From Strigamia acuminata (lineage: Eukaryota > Arthropoda > Chilopoda > Geophilomorpha > Linotaeniidae): DNA of 64,000 nt. Positions within the stretch are counted from its first letter, which is position 1. Each line of letters opens with the position of its first letter. The stretch covers positions 13,334,186-13,398,185 of the forward strand of contig OX442317.1 in the NCBI GenBank assembly GCA_949358305.1. The letters run 5' to 3'. Below the pieces are notes generated by a model, which ran no database searches, was not told the origin of the DNA, and saw only the letters and a list, made by a program, of their open reading frames with translations. The position numbers were made by a program, and so were the translations under genes. Positions 36,640-47,261 of this stretch are shown one piece after another.

Positions 36640-37190
36640 AAAAAAACAACAATTATACAACAATTATTTCAGATTCTGAATACTGAACATAAGTATTTGC
36701 TCACCGTATTAAAATAATTCGTCCTCCTATTTGTTGTTGACAAAACCCGTTGCTGTCCGTAAATATCTGGATAAAATTCGTAAAACAAATCCGGTTGATT
36801 ACATGTTGAAAAAGGCGCCGCTTGCAAATTGAAGAGTATCTCTAAAAGAGTAAAGAGTAAATCTAAAGTAAATAAAAAAGTAAAAAAGTAAAGTAAATCT
36901 GAAGAGTAAATCTAAAAAATAAAAAATATTAAGGATTGAACAACTCCCTGATTCAACAAAACCAACAAACGCCCGTTGACCGCCAGTGATAACACTTGTG
37001 TTCCTTCATGTAAAACGAATAGATTACAATAAATTCCTATTTGAAAATACATCTCATACAGTTGCGTCATACAGAAGCAGTTTCAATCCATTTAAATCTT
37101 GTGTCATTAGCTGTCAACTCGACGGGCCGTTGATTCTTGTCCCAAATGAAACGACATGAACTGCCGAATTGGATCAACCTTGAAGAAAAT
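36640..37190 (-). other. Exon-like coding fragments, family unknown
   Basis: On the minus strand three stretches have protein-like composition. About 37165-37075 reads QFGSSCRFIWDKNQRPVELT. About 37050-36955 reads LFVLHEGTQVLSLAVNGRLL. 36838-36715, between TTTTAG and GTGAGC, reads APFSTCNQPDLFYEFYPDIY. They do not join in one frame without a shift between the first two. I do not recognise the protein; it may be a degraded gene or a fragment of one running into the metalloproteinase 3' flank. Confidence 0.3.
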
Positions 37191-37556
37191 AAAGAAAAAA
37201 TCCCAAAAATCAAAACATAATCCAAAATAAATCAATATAAATCATAAAACAAAAAAAATCCAAAATAATGTCTAAACAATCCAAAAAAATTCTAAAAACA
37301 TTAAAATAACTCAAATTAAAATGAAAATAAATAAAATAAAATGCCTAAATATCAAAATAAATCCAAAAACGCCAAAAATTGAAATAAATCCAAAATATAA
37401 AATATATAAATATATTATTATTTTATATATATTTTATTAGAGAAGATAGAGCAAATTTCCAATTACAAGTTGTTTCTGAAACAAATAAATCAAAAATTAA
37501 TTCAAATCCATTTAAAATTAACAATAAATCCTTAAAAATAAAAAACGGCTTTCTAC
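37191..37556. other. AT-rich spacer downstream of the Brr2 relic
   Basis: Low-complexity A-rich sequence with many AAATAAATCC-type repeats. After a TTTCAG near 37475 the minus strand reads a few codons (LVIGNLL) that faintly recall the next Brr2 exon before a stop. Confidence 0.3.
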
Positions 37557-37871
37557 CTGTGGAAAGAATTGAGCTATGACTGGGCCAGTGACTTCATCTT
37601 CACGTTCCAATTGAACAACAACATTCACCGGATCCGCTAAATTATGAAGAAAAAAAATCAATAAATTTATTAATCTACCCGAAATATTCAATGATTATTT
37701 CAATAAATACCTCTTTAATGATTCTTTGTCTTGCACTTCGTACGTTAATTCAATATTTGGATAACGATTGCGGAACCTAGCAACATCGGCCATTGCAGCA
37801 TCGTTTAATTGAAGCAATTTGTTACAAGCTTCATCTTCCAACTCCATAATATCAAAAACCGATTCCACATC
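37557..37871 (-). pseudogene. Brr2/SNRNP200 Sec63-domain fragment
   Basis: Two exons on the minus strand, 37871-37711 and 37636-37557, each with proper splice sites. The first reads [20 protein letters not shown] and [20 protein letters not shown], and the second VVVQLEREDEVTGPVIAQFF. Both match the C-terminal Sec63 unit of the U5 snRNP helicase Brr2, which is normally over 2,000 residues. Just after the second exon starts, the reading frame must shift to continue, so a small indel has broken it. No other Brr2 exons are found upstream, and at most a trace of the next exon downstream. It is a partial segmental duplicate or relic; the functional gene must be elsewhere. Confidence 0.75.
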
Positions 37872-38980
37872 CTACATTCAAAAAAGTAAAAAAAAAATTG
37901 ATCTCATTTATATAACCTTATGGCGCGCATGCGGATTTCTCGGAGTGCGAAAGGGACCCTATTTTTAACATTACGGCGGCCTATACCTTGACCCCCTGTT
38001 CGCAGTCTCATGGCTGATTTTGCGGATTTCACTTATTTGTATATTCCGCACGATCGCGCGCGTTTTATCAACCTTGGGAAAGCCGCTTTCTCAAATTTGC
38101 AAATTCCACATTGTGTGAACATGCTACAACGCTTCTGTGCGCGTCAATAAAAAAAAAACCGATTAGAAATGAAATTCAGGGTTTTGTTAAAATAAAAATT
38201 ATACAATATAATCAGTCTATAATGCTTCTATAATGCTGTTGGTTTAATCAGCACATTGTAATCGTGTGAAAACACGCGCGCTCGCAATAATACATTACCC
38301 AATGTACTTGCACTGGCATGGACCCATCAGTGCGCACTTTCCCGTGCGTGCTGCTTGCACTATTTACATCAATTGTTGCTCCACAGGTTGCGCGACCTGC
38401 CGGGCAGTTAAGACGTACTAGAATAACCTCAGGATTTGATAAAACCTGATTTTTGGATGACACTAAGTAAATGGCAGTGAATGTGAGATGTGAGATACAC
38501 GATGAATTTAATAAAATTTATATTTCCTAATCATGGGATTGGTTTCACGTTTCATAATCCAACAATTAAGTAGAATATCATTATTGCAATTGATTAAAAC
38601 AAATTTTTTTTACAAATTCTTTGGTTTTACATTTTAAATTTATTTTCCAATAGTTGGCACCATCGCAATTGCTGCGAGTTTAAAACACTGCATTCAGCAG
38701 AATTTACTGCACTTTCAAATCAAGGCCAGGCATACCTACTGCAAAGTAATGTATAAACCATAAAGAAGCCTTTGATTCGGAATTGCCTGTAGGTAATTCT
38801 GCGCTGGTCTCCAATGGAAATGTCCGCGCCGGTCTTCCGTGCACGGGAAGTCCACAGAAAGTCCGTGCATTCCGTGCGCTGGGAGTCCGTGCGTCGTACC
38901 GCGTGATCTTGCATTGTTTTTTGTGGGCTTTTCCTGATTAGGATTACTTCCTTTTTAACTCTTGAAGAATTAAGTTTGTT
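37872..38980. other. Intergenic, no gene recognised
   Basis: Contains a GC-richer island (37920-38110 and 38270-38420) with short unconvincing frames. At 38830-38900 phrases of the type GTGCACGGGAAGTCC / GTGCGCTGGGAGTCC recur locally. Confidence 0.35.
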
Positions 38981-39287
38981 TTTTTTGCTCCAAAACGTCC
39001 CAAAACGCCTGAAAATCGCGCAACTCGAGGCAAAACATTACAGTGTGTATTCAAATCAAAACTAGCTACAAATACATGCTGAAATTAGCTAAATTTTCAA
39101 ATTTTTTGGCTTTCAAGAAGTAATGGAAACATTTGACATAACGTGGATCAGTTGCATTCAAAAACTAAAATATTTTGTGTTTTACTTCAATTTTAAACTA
39201 AAAATGATGTCATTTTCTGTTTAAACCCCTGTTAAAGCTTGAAATACATTTTAACTAAAAGAAATAAGTTTGTTTTTTTCTTCGGCA

Positions 39288-39522
39288 GTGACGTGTACAC
39301 ACGAGCACGCCTGAGAACGCCAAAAAATGCTAAAAAACGCTCAAAAACGCCTGAAAATCGCGCAACTCGAGGCAAAACATTAATTTTTCATCTTTATTTC
39401 AACTTTTGTGACGTTTAAAATTGTGTTCTCATGTTTTTTGCCTCAAGTTGCATTGTCATCTGGCGTTTTGGAGTGTTTTTATGTGTTCGCAGGCGTTCGC
39501 AGGCGTTTTTTGGCGTTGTCAC
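39288..39522. repeat. Hairpin unit H1
   Basis: Starts GTGACGTGTAC and ends GTTGTCAC. Inner arms TGAGAACGCCAAAAAA and TTTTTTGGCGTTGTCA pair, and GCAACTCGAGGC pairs with GCCTCAAGTTGC nearer the loop. MITE-like, about 235 bp. Confidence 0.7.
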
Positions 39523-40277
39523 TCACTCAAGTGGCCAATTTTAGCATTTTCCGTAGTAAAAATGGCCGTTTTTCGTCAAAATGGCCATTTTTAGCCATTT
39601 TTCAGAGTAAAAATGTTTTTTTTTCACCGTTTTTATAGTAAAATGGCCATTTTTAGTCGTTTTTTTAATAAAAATGGCCGTTTTTATCGTTGAAACGTTA
39701 TTAAAATGTAACGTTTCAATGGCGTTTTGATCTCGCCTCATTTCCGGTTTTGAAAATTAATAAACGCCCCGGCGTTTATTCGAGGCAACACCCAACTTGG
39801 GCTTTTATTCGCGTCGCACCGCATCATCATCTCACCTTGCCTCCCGTCTTGAAAATTTATAAACGCCCCGGCGTTTATTCAAGGCAAACCATTGTTTATG
39901 TAAGTTTTTCCTGATTAGGGTTACTTCCTTTAGAAGAAACACGTTTATTTCTTCTCGCTTAATCTTGAGTCGTGATCTCGCCTCGTTTCTGGTCTTAAAA
40001 ATTAATAAACACCCCGGCTTTTATTCAAGGCAATACGGTACGTTTATGAAACCCAACTTGGGCTTTCATTTTAAAAAAAGCGCGTGTTCTTACGTCGAAC
40101 TAAGAGATACAGGTGAATTAGCAACGCCTAATTTGATTTAATAAATAAAGCAAACAACATCTCGCCTCACTTCTGGCGTTTGTTCGAGGCAAGCCATTGT
40201 TTTTGCATTTTTTTTCCTGATTAGGGTTACTTCCTTTTTAACTCTTGAAGAAATAAGTATGTTTTTTTTACTCGGCA

Positions 40278-40512
40278 GTGACGTGTACGCGCGAGTACGC
40301 CTGAGAACGCCAAAAAATACTCCAAAACGCCTGAAAATCGTGCAACTCGAGGCAAAACATTAATTGTTTATTTTTGTTTCAACTTTTGTAACGTTTACAA
40401 TTGTGTTCTCATGTTTTTTGCCTCAAGTTGCATTGTCATTTTGCGTTTTGGGGCGTTTTTAGGCATTTTTAGGCATTTGCGGGCGTTCTTGGGCGTTTTT
40501 TGGCGTTGTCAT
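40278..40512. repeat. Hairpin unit H2
   Basis: Same design and length as H1 (GTGACGTGTACGC... to GGCGTTGTCAT), diverged in the loop-side arms. Confidence 0.7.
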
Positions 40513-40639
40513 TCAATCAAATAGCCATTTTTAGCCATTTTTACCCATTTTTCATAGAAAAATGGTCATTTTTAGCCGTTTTTCATCCAAAATGGCCGTT
40601 TTTCATCCAAAAGGGCCGTTTTTCATCCAAAATGGAATA

Positions 40640-41350
40640 ATTGTTGTGTCCGGATTTTATGTCATTTATTGTCTTAATTAAAGTTAACAAAGTGTCTTTA
40701 ATTTTTGCTTTTCTTGAATTTCAGCTTTTTAGATATTTTTACATATTAAACTTTCATTTTTTGTGATTTATTAAAAGTTACAGTGTTTTCATGAATTTTA
40801 GTGTCTATGATATTGATATTATCTTTATTCATTGCTATTTAAAGTTTTATTACTTCTCTGTGTCTTATTTCTTTAATTCTTGCTCATTTTGTGTGATTTT
40901 GGATGATTTTTAGTGCATCCGTCGATTTACAGATCACTTGCGTAAGACGCGTGACGTCATATTTCTTAATCTAGTTCGGTTGTGTTCAAACTTCTAACCT
41001 TTTGTTTGGACCTTATTCTTGTGTTATGGATAGGTTTTAGAATTGATTTAGACTAATTTGGGGGTGATCTGTCGATTGGTTTGCTTTATTTTTGTCCCGG
41101 AACGGTCGTTTTGTCGTTTCGAGCGTTTGTTGTCGGTACGCACTTGTGCGCTGCTGACCGAGTTCATTCCGTTCGGCAAACGATTATTTTCAAGTGTTCT
41201 TTTAATAAATAGTGCTTTTGTTGTAGGAAATTACATTTCCTAATGTTATTTTATTCAATACAGTGTGTATTCTTGATTTTATTCTTGTGTTGAAATTCAA
41301 ATGTCGTGTTTTGCCGCTCTAGCGGATTTGAAGTGGGCGCCATGTTGGAT
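40640..41350 (+). repeat. Diverged BEL-type LTR fragment
   Basis: Shares scattered blocks in the same order with the LTR at 57891-59214: GTGACGTCAT, then TTCTAACCTTTTGTTT, then TTAGACTAATT, later GCCATGTT near a GCCG block. No ends could be placed, so it is probably a decayed solo LTR. Confidence 0.4.
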
Positions 41351-41783
41351 TTCCCCGCTAATTTCTTTATTTATCCATTTCATTTGTCTTTTTGAAAATG
41401 AATAAACGCCCCGGCGTTTATGCGAGGCAAGCCATAGTTTTTGTAGGTTCTTTCCTGATTAGGGTTACTTGTGACGTGCACGCGCGAGCTCGCCTGAGGA
41501 CGCCAAAAAAAGCTCAAAAACGCCCCAAAACGCCTGAAAATCGCGCAACTCGAAGCAAAAAATTACAGTTTGAATTCAAATCAAAACTAACCACAAATAC
41601 ATGCTACAATTAGGTAAATTTTCAAATTTTTTATCAATAAATGATGACTTTCAAGAAGTATGACAACATTTGACAAAATTTAGACCAGTTGCATTTAAAA
41701 ACTAAAATATTTTGTGTTTTACTTCAATTTTAAACCAAAAATGACGTCATTTTTTGTTTAAACCGGCGTTTATTTGAGGCAAA

Positions 41784-42002
41784 CACGCCGCTGAGAACGC
41801 CAAAAAATGCTCAAAAACACTCCAAAAGACCTGAAAATCGCGCAACTTGAGGCAAAAAATTAATTTTTCATCTTTGTTTCAACTTTTGTGACGTTTAAAA
41901 TTGTGTTTTCAAGTTTTATGCCTCAAGTTGCATTGTCATCTGGCGTTTTGGGGCGTTTTGGGGCGTTCGCAGGCGTTTGCACGCGTTTTTTGGCGTTGTC
42001 AC
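41784..42002. repeat. Hairpin unit H3
   Basis: Diverged copy of H1 lacking the GTGACGTGTAC start; ends GGCGTTGTCAC. An extra left half-unit lies at 41470-41560. Confidence 0.65.
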
Positions 42003-42490
42003 TCACTCAAGTGGCCATTTTTAGCCAATTTTCGAAGTAAAAATGGCCTTTTTTTATTAAAATGGCCATTTTCAGCCATTTGTCATAGTAAAAATGGCCA
42101 TTTTCAGCCATTTTTTATAGTAAAAATGGCCATTTTTCATCCAAAATGGCCGTTTTTCATCCAAAATGACCATTTTTATCATTGACACGCTATAAAAATG
42201 TAACGTTTCAATGGCGTTTTGACGAAACCGGTAAGTTTTGAAATTTCCCGTGTCCCGTTATTGTGACTCCTCGTCCGGTTTCTCAGAACCGAAACCCTAA
42301 TACAGGTGAATTAGTGACGCCTAATTTGTTTCAACAAATAAAGCAAACAACATCTCGCCTCACTTCCAGTCTTGAAAATTAGTAAACGCCCCGGCGTTTA
42401 TTCGAGGCAAGCCGTTGTTTTTACAGTAATTTCCTGGTTAGGGTTATTTTTTTTTTAACTCTTGAAGAAATAAGTTTGTTTTTTTCTCGC

Positions 42491-42722
42491 CTGCACGCGC
42501 GAGCTCGCATGAGAATGCTAAAAAATAAGCAAAAACGTTCTAAAACGCCCCAAAACGCTTCAAAATGCTCCAAAAAGCCTGAAAATCGTGCCACTCAAAG
42601 CAAAAAATTATGTTCGCATGTTTTTTGCCTCAAGTTGCACGGTTATCTGGCGTTTTGGTGCGTTCTTGGGGCGTTTTGGTGCGTTCTTGGGGCGTTTTCG
42701 GGCGTTTTTTTGGCGTTGTCAC
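42491..42722. repeat. Hairpin unit H4
   Basis: Copy with degenerate left arm (GCGCGAGCTCGCATGAGAATGC) and a right arm with repeated GGGGCGTTTTGGTGCGTTCT; ends GGCGTTGTCAC. Confidence 0.65.
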
Positions 42723-43130
42723 TCACTCCCACACTTTGCTGTCTTGTTTATTACAATTTGGTTTAGCTGTTGTATTTATTTTTATTTGTTTTATGGTTAT
42801 TTAATGTGTTTTTGTAGCATTCAAAATGTTTTGTTGCCTAATTTCTCGTTTTGGCGCCAACTGTTTGTTTGACAACGCCGTGTCAGAATTTAGGGATGAT
42901 TCTGCTTTGGTTTCTAATTAAAAAAAAAATGTTGTTTTAATTTCAATTGTAACTGCTTATTATAACGTTATTATTAGTATTTTGTAAAGGTTCATTCTTT
43001 TTCCATGTTAATAAAAAATGAAGTAACTTTCGGTGAAAAAAAAAAAAAACAGTTAAATGCGGATCAAAATTAAACACACACGAGAAGTTTAATAAACGTC
43101 CCGGCGTTTATTCGAGGCAATACGGTACAT

Positions 43131-44409
43131 TTGTGAAACCCAACTTGGAACCCGAAAATAACGTGGGGCCGTCTGAACACCTGGATTTGAATTTTCGTCT
43201 ACGCGCGCGCCGACGCATGGGGAATGCGGGGTGGGGTTCCTTCCCAGTGTTCCGAACGAGTCAATTTCACCCCGAAAATATCCCGAAATTGCTGATACAT
43301 GCATTTCGAGCCAGAAATATTGATCTTCATGTAAATTTTGATTGTTTAGCTTTTTTTGAAATTTTACAAATTTTTCTCATCTCCTGCCTTCCTCGCTCAT
43401 TTAACACCAAAATGGCCTGCATTGAGGATTTTTCCCATAATCCTTTTCACACGTATGGAGCGCAAACAGTCGCAATAAATGAAATCAGCGGAATTCGGCC
43501 TTGAGTTTGCGACGCCATCTTGAATACGAGTAACAGCACAGTATGGTGTCAATTATTCGAACTGATCGTAAGGCATGGGACAAAAATTGATTAAAAACGA
43601 ACAAACATGATTAAAAATCAACAAAAATCGACTGAAATCGGACAATAATCAATTCAGAATGACAAATAACGATTAAAATGGCAAAAATTGTCACAAATAG
43701 AGAAAAACCGATTAAAAATCAGCAAGAAACCAATAGAAATTGATAAAATCAAATAAAAATTAACAAATATCCATTTTGTTTGCTTTTAAACAAATTAAGA
43801 ACTTTGAAAACACACGACAATTTTAAACAGTAAACACCGGGGTCAAATAAGCGCCGCTACTCGTTTAAACACCGGGGAGGTGTTAGTGAAGTGCCTCGAG
43901 TGGAGAAATTAATAAACGCTCGAGGCACCACGGTAGGCTTATTAAACACAAAATATGAAACGCTCGATCTTCAACAGGCGCACACGCCCGAGAACACCTC
44001 GGCATGCCTCAGCACTCTCCAAGAAACGAGAAAAACCAAGGCAAAAAAAAAAAAATACACCAAAATTAGGACTAAAATCAAACACACATGGGGCCCGGAA
44101 GATTGATAACATCCCGGCATATATTCAAGGCAGTACGCCATGTTTTTTCCACCATTTTGTAAGTTTATTTCAATATTCATAAAGTTTATTGCTTTTTGTA
44201 TCATTAGTAGTATTCCCTTGTGTGATGTGGTTTTATAAATATCACACACAACTGCTTCTGCTGTTTTCTTCACGTTTATGCTTCGTGTATGCACGTGAAG
44301 CCCTCGCACATCTTTTGAGCACCTGTACACATTTGGACACGCTCAAGGTGCTACATCGCGCGCTCAAACGCACTAGATCGCGCGCGCAAACGCGCTACAT
44401 CACGCATAT
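43131..44409. other. Noncoding, with an outer inverted-repeat segment
   Basis: 43575-43790 is rich in AAATCAACAAAAATCGACTGA and similar phrases and is the inverse of 50705-50960, so it may be an outer arm of the foldback complex. 43900-44140 has decayed dyad/CGAGGCA modules. No gene is seen. Confidence 0.45.
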
Positions 44410-44801
44410 TAGGGATAAGAACAGACCGGGATAGGGACTGGACTGGTAATGTTTGCCCTATGCGGATACGGGACGGGACGGGATTACAGTTGCTAAATTC
44501 GTACTGCGAGGCGGAGACAATTTTCTAATTCCAGTTGTTATTTATCACTATTAAGCCTAATATTGAGCCTGATAATGCTAAAATAAAGTAAATAAACAAC
44601 AACAACAAACTCATTATTAAAAGTAAATTACACTGTATGACCAAAATATTGTTGTTTCTTTACTTTATTTTAGCATTATTAGGCCTAATATTAGGCTTAA
44701 TACTGATTTATTTCAATTATGCAATCATACGCGCGTATTACGCTAACGTAATGGACCCGGGACGGGTCGGGACCCGAAAATTGGTCCCGTTCTCATCCCT
44801 A
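44410..44801. mobile_element. hAT-like MITE with 8-bp target duplication
   Basis: A 392-bp imperfect palindrome. The left end starts TAGGGATAAGAACAGACC and the right end, read inverted, starts TAGGGATGAGAACGGGACC. Inner arms around 44550-44600 and 44645-44700 pair as well (…GCCTAATATTGAGCC / GGCCTAATATTAGGC). It is flanked on both sides by ACGCATAT (44402-44409 and 44802-44809). An 8-bp duplication and TAGGG-type ends fit hAT elements. It codes for nothing. Confidence 0.88.
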
Positions 44802-45017
44802 ACGCATATATATATCGCAGACATATCGCGCCCACGACAAAGCACAAACCCATGGCAGTCACCAAAGAATATTTACGCCGCTTCCACGCACGTTTTATTT
44901 TCTCACAGGCCTCTACACATTTAACTTGCGCGCGCACTTGCTACGTGCTCGTGTGGTCACAATAAATACCTAATTTTCATTAAAATAACGAATGAACGAA
45001 ATCACTTCAACCACACT
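44802..45017. other. Spacer between MITE and palindrome
   Basis: GC-balanced, no coding frame of note. It begins with the target duplication and a TATATATA run. Confidence 0.4.
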
Positions 45018-47182
45018 TGCTACGGTCGACGCATCGACGGCGATTCGCATGCGTTACCCCAAATACCGATAAAAAATCGCAGAAAACACTAATCCCGACC
45101 CAAAAACCGCCAAAATTACCCTCAACACACGCCAACAACCTTCCACCACTTAAATTACACCGGAAAAAAACAATTTCAAACCGAAAAATCAACAAAAAAG
45201 GCCAAAAAAATATTGCAAACAAAGAGAAAAGATCAATTATCGAGGCAAATCCCCACCACAAAACAACGCATCGCCGGTATACACTTAAGCGTACAGTGCA
45301 CAACACTACTGTTTATTTTCAATGATCCAATAAATAAAATTTGAAACAAAGTTGAGTGGAATTGTACGTTTCTTGTATATTAAAGTTTTTATTTTGTTTG
45401 TTTACACTTAATTTTTTTTTTCCATCATAGAATGGCGACTCGATACTTTTGTAGCTCGAATTCACTTCGTAAACGTGGTCGGTGTTCATCACGCGTCAAT
45501 GCGCTCGTGCAATAGTATAGGCGCGCATACGATTTGATGCGCGCAAAACTTGCAAAACTTGCACGGAATTTGGGCAATTTTTGACAAATTTCAGCAGATT
45601 TTTGCCTGTATTTGACAAATTTCAGAAGATTTTTGCCTATATTTGACAAATTTCAGAAGATTTCCTCAATCCTCAAACATTTGCTGAAATTTCTCATAAA
45701 ATTTCTAAAATTAATTGAAATTTGTCTGAAATTTGTCTGGAATTTGTCAAATATTGTCAAAAATCCGTGGAAATTTGTCAAATACTGGCAAAAATCCATG
45801 TAAATTTGTCAAAAATTGCCATAATTCGGTGCAAATTGTGTTAGATATTGGAAAAATTTATTTTAACGCTTCCAACGCGCCAGTAAATCGCGCGTGCACA
45901 CGCATGGATTTTTCGTCATAGTTGGATGCGCGCAAACCTCACGTAACTTGCGCCAAAATTTGGCAATTTTTGACAAATTTCAGCAGATTTTTGCCAGTAT
46001 TTGACAAATTTCCACTGATTTTTGACAATATTTGACCCAACAACTGCGCCACGTTCCAGGCGCCGGTTTAGGCATTTTAGACCCGTTTTAGACCGTTTTA
46101 GATGGCGAAAACGTTCTCTCCATCATTTTCTACCCCTGGGTGAGGTTTTCAGCGTTCATGATTGATGAAAAAGCTGTTTTCTAACTAGCTGTCCCATTGC
46201 TAGTTTTGGCGTCAGGTTTTAGCAACCTTCCGATCCGACTCTGTCGTCTGCACGACCTCCAAGACTGTTTTAGGGTTAATTTGAGTCAAATAATTCATTC
46301 TGGGGGTTGTTTTGGGTTTTTTACAAGTGTGTTTTTGTAGTTTTTATTGGTTTCAAACATTGTCAATTCTTTATACAAGTGTAACTTTCATTTCTCTGTA
46401 TTTTGAGAACTTTGCATTGCAGCAAAGTTCATTTCTTGCCCCTTAATTATTGTGTAATTGTTGGTTTTCAAGCCCGTTTTTTAACAATAACTTTATTTGA
46501 AGTGCCTATTGTTTCAGGCACGTGCTTCCACGTGCCTTTTATTGTTGAGCAATTTCTTGGGCAGTTGCGCTCCTGTTGCTAGCATTGCCGCGCGTTCTCC
46601 GCGCGTGTACTCGCGCGTTTCGCATCACACACATTCGGGTTCGATGGCCTATCGCGGCGGCACATTGTGTGGCATAGCGCGGCACGTTGCAATTACGTGA
46701 CGTGGCACGTTGCTGTTACGTGACGCGATAGCCAGTATTTAAGCAGGGGATTCCATCATCGTTTACACAAATGCGCATTGCAACGTGGAGGCGCATTCGA
46801 GTCCTTTTCCCAAGCGAAATCGTATTCGATTCGCTTTCGAATCGAATACGAGTTTTGTCCTTTTTCAACGCGAAATCGTATTCGATTCGCTTTCGAATCG
46901 TATACGAGATGGTCGATGATTTTTGTTTCCCGGACTTTGATTCGTATTCGAGTTGTTACGAGTTCGTATTTTGATCGTATTCGTATTCGAATCGAATTCG
47001 AATCGTATTCGAATCGAATACGAATCGAATTCGAGTCGTATTCGAGATGGTCGATGATTTCCACTCGCTCGTATACGCGTTGTATACGAGCTCGTATTTT
47101 GATCGTAATCGTAAACAAATCGTTTACAAGTCGTATACAAGTTGTATACGACGTGTATACACCTCGTATACGAACGAAGTTT
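45018..47182 (+). repeat. Giant palindrome, left arm
   Basis: This 2.17-kb arm is the inverse of 47262-49431. Positions pair with a constant sum of 94,444 from about 45,100 to the loop, so there is no indel over >2 kb. Only a handful of substitutions were noticed. Near the outer end there are two small indels. The inner ~420 bp are built from variants of TTCGTATTCGAATCG and GTATACGA, each a small dyad. The middle has tracts of the phrase AATTTGTCAAAAATTG. Open frames here mirror between arms and are repeat-driven. Confidence 0.9.
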
Positions 47183-47261
47183 GTGAAAACACAATTTCCA
47201 AATAAGACGTATGTGACTACTATGTGTTTTCATGTCGTAGTAAGTATCCGGTGGATTTTCC
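47183..47261. other. Loop of the giant palindrome (79 bp)
   Basis: Unpaired 79 bp between the arms (starts GTGAAAACACAATTTCC, ends CCGGTGGATTTTCC). The same loop, apparently unchanged, is the centre of the second foldback at 52573-52651. Confidence 0.88.

Larger units (their letters stand above)
38930..43130. repeat. Scrambled array of hairpin units and GC-rich dyads
   Basis: The same modules recur in the same order with gaps. A dyad AATAAACGCC-CC-GGCGTTTATT is followed by CGAGGCAA (39759, 39857, 40003, 41401, 42380 and 43090, with partial copies at 40177 and 41763). A phrase like TTCCTGATTAGGGTTACTTCC with an AACTCTTGAAGAAATAAG tail occurs near 38930, 39260, 39905, 40210, 41455 and 42430. 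A ~235-bp hairpin follows, then a run of AAAATGGCCATTTTT palindromes. No coding gene is supported. The pattern suggests one ~1-kb repeat that amplified and rearranged. Confidence 0.75.

Noticed and set aside
43133-43504. 123-codon plus-strand frame
   Set aside because: Begins inside a decayed dyad repeat and has no family signal or splice context.
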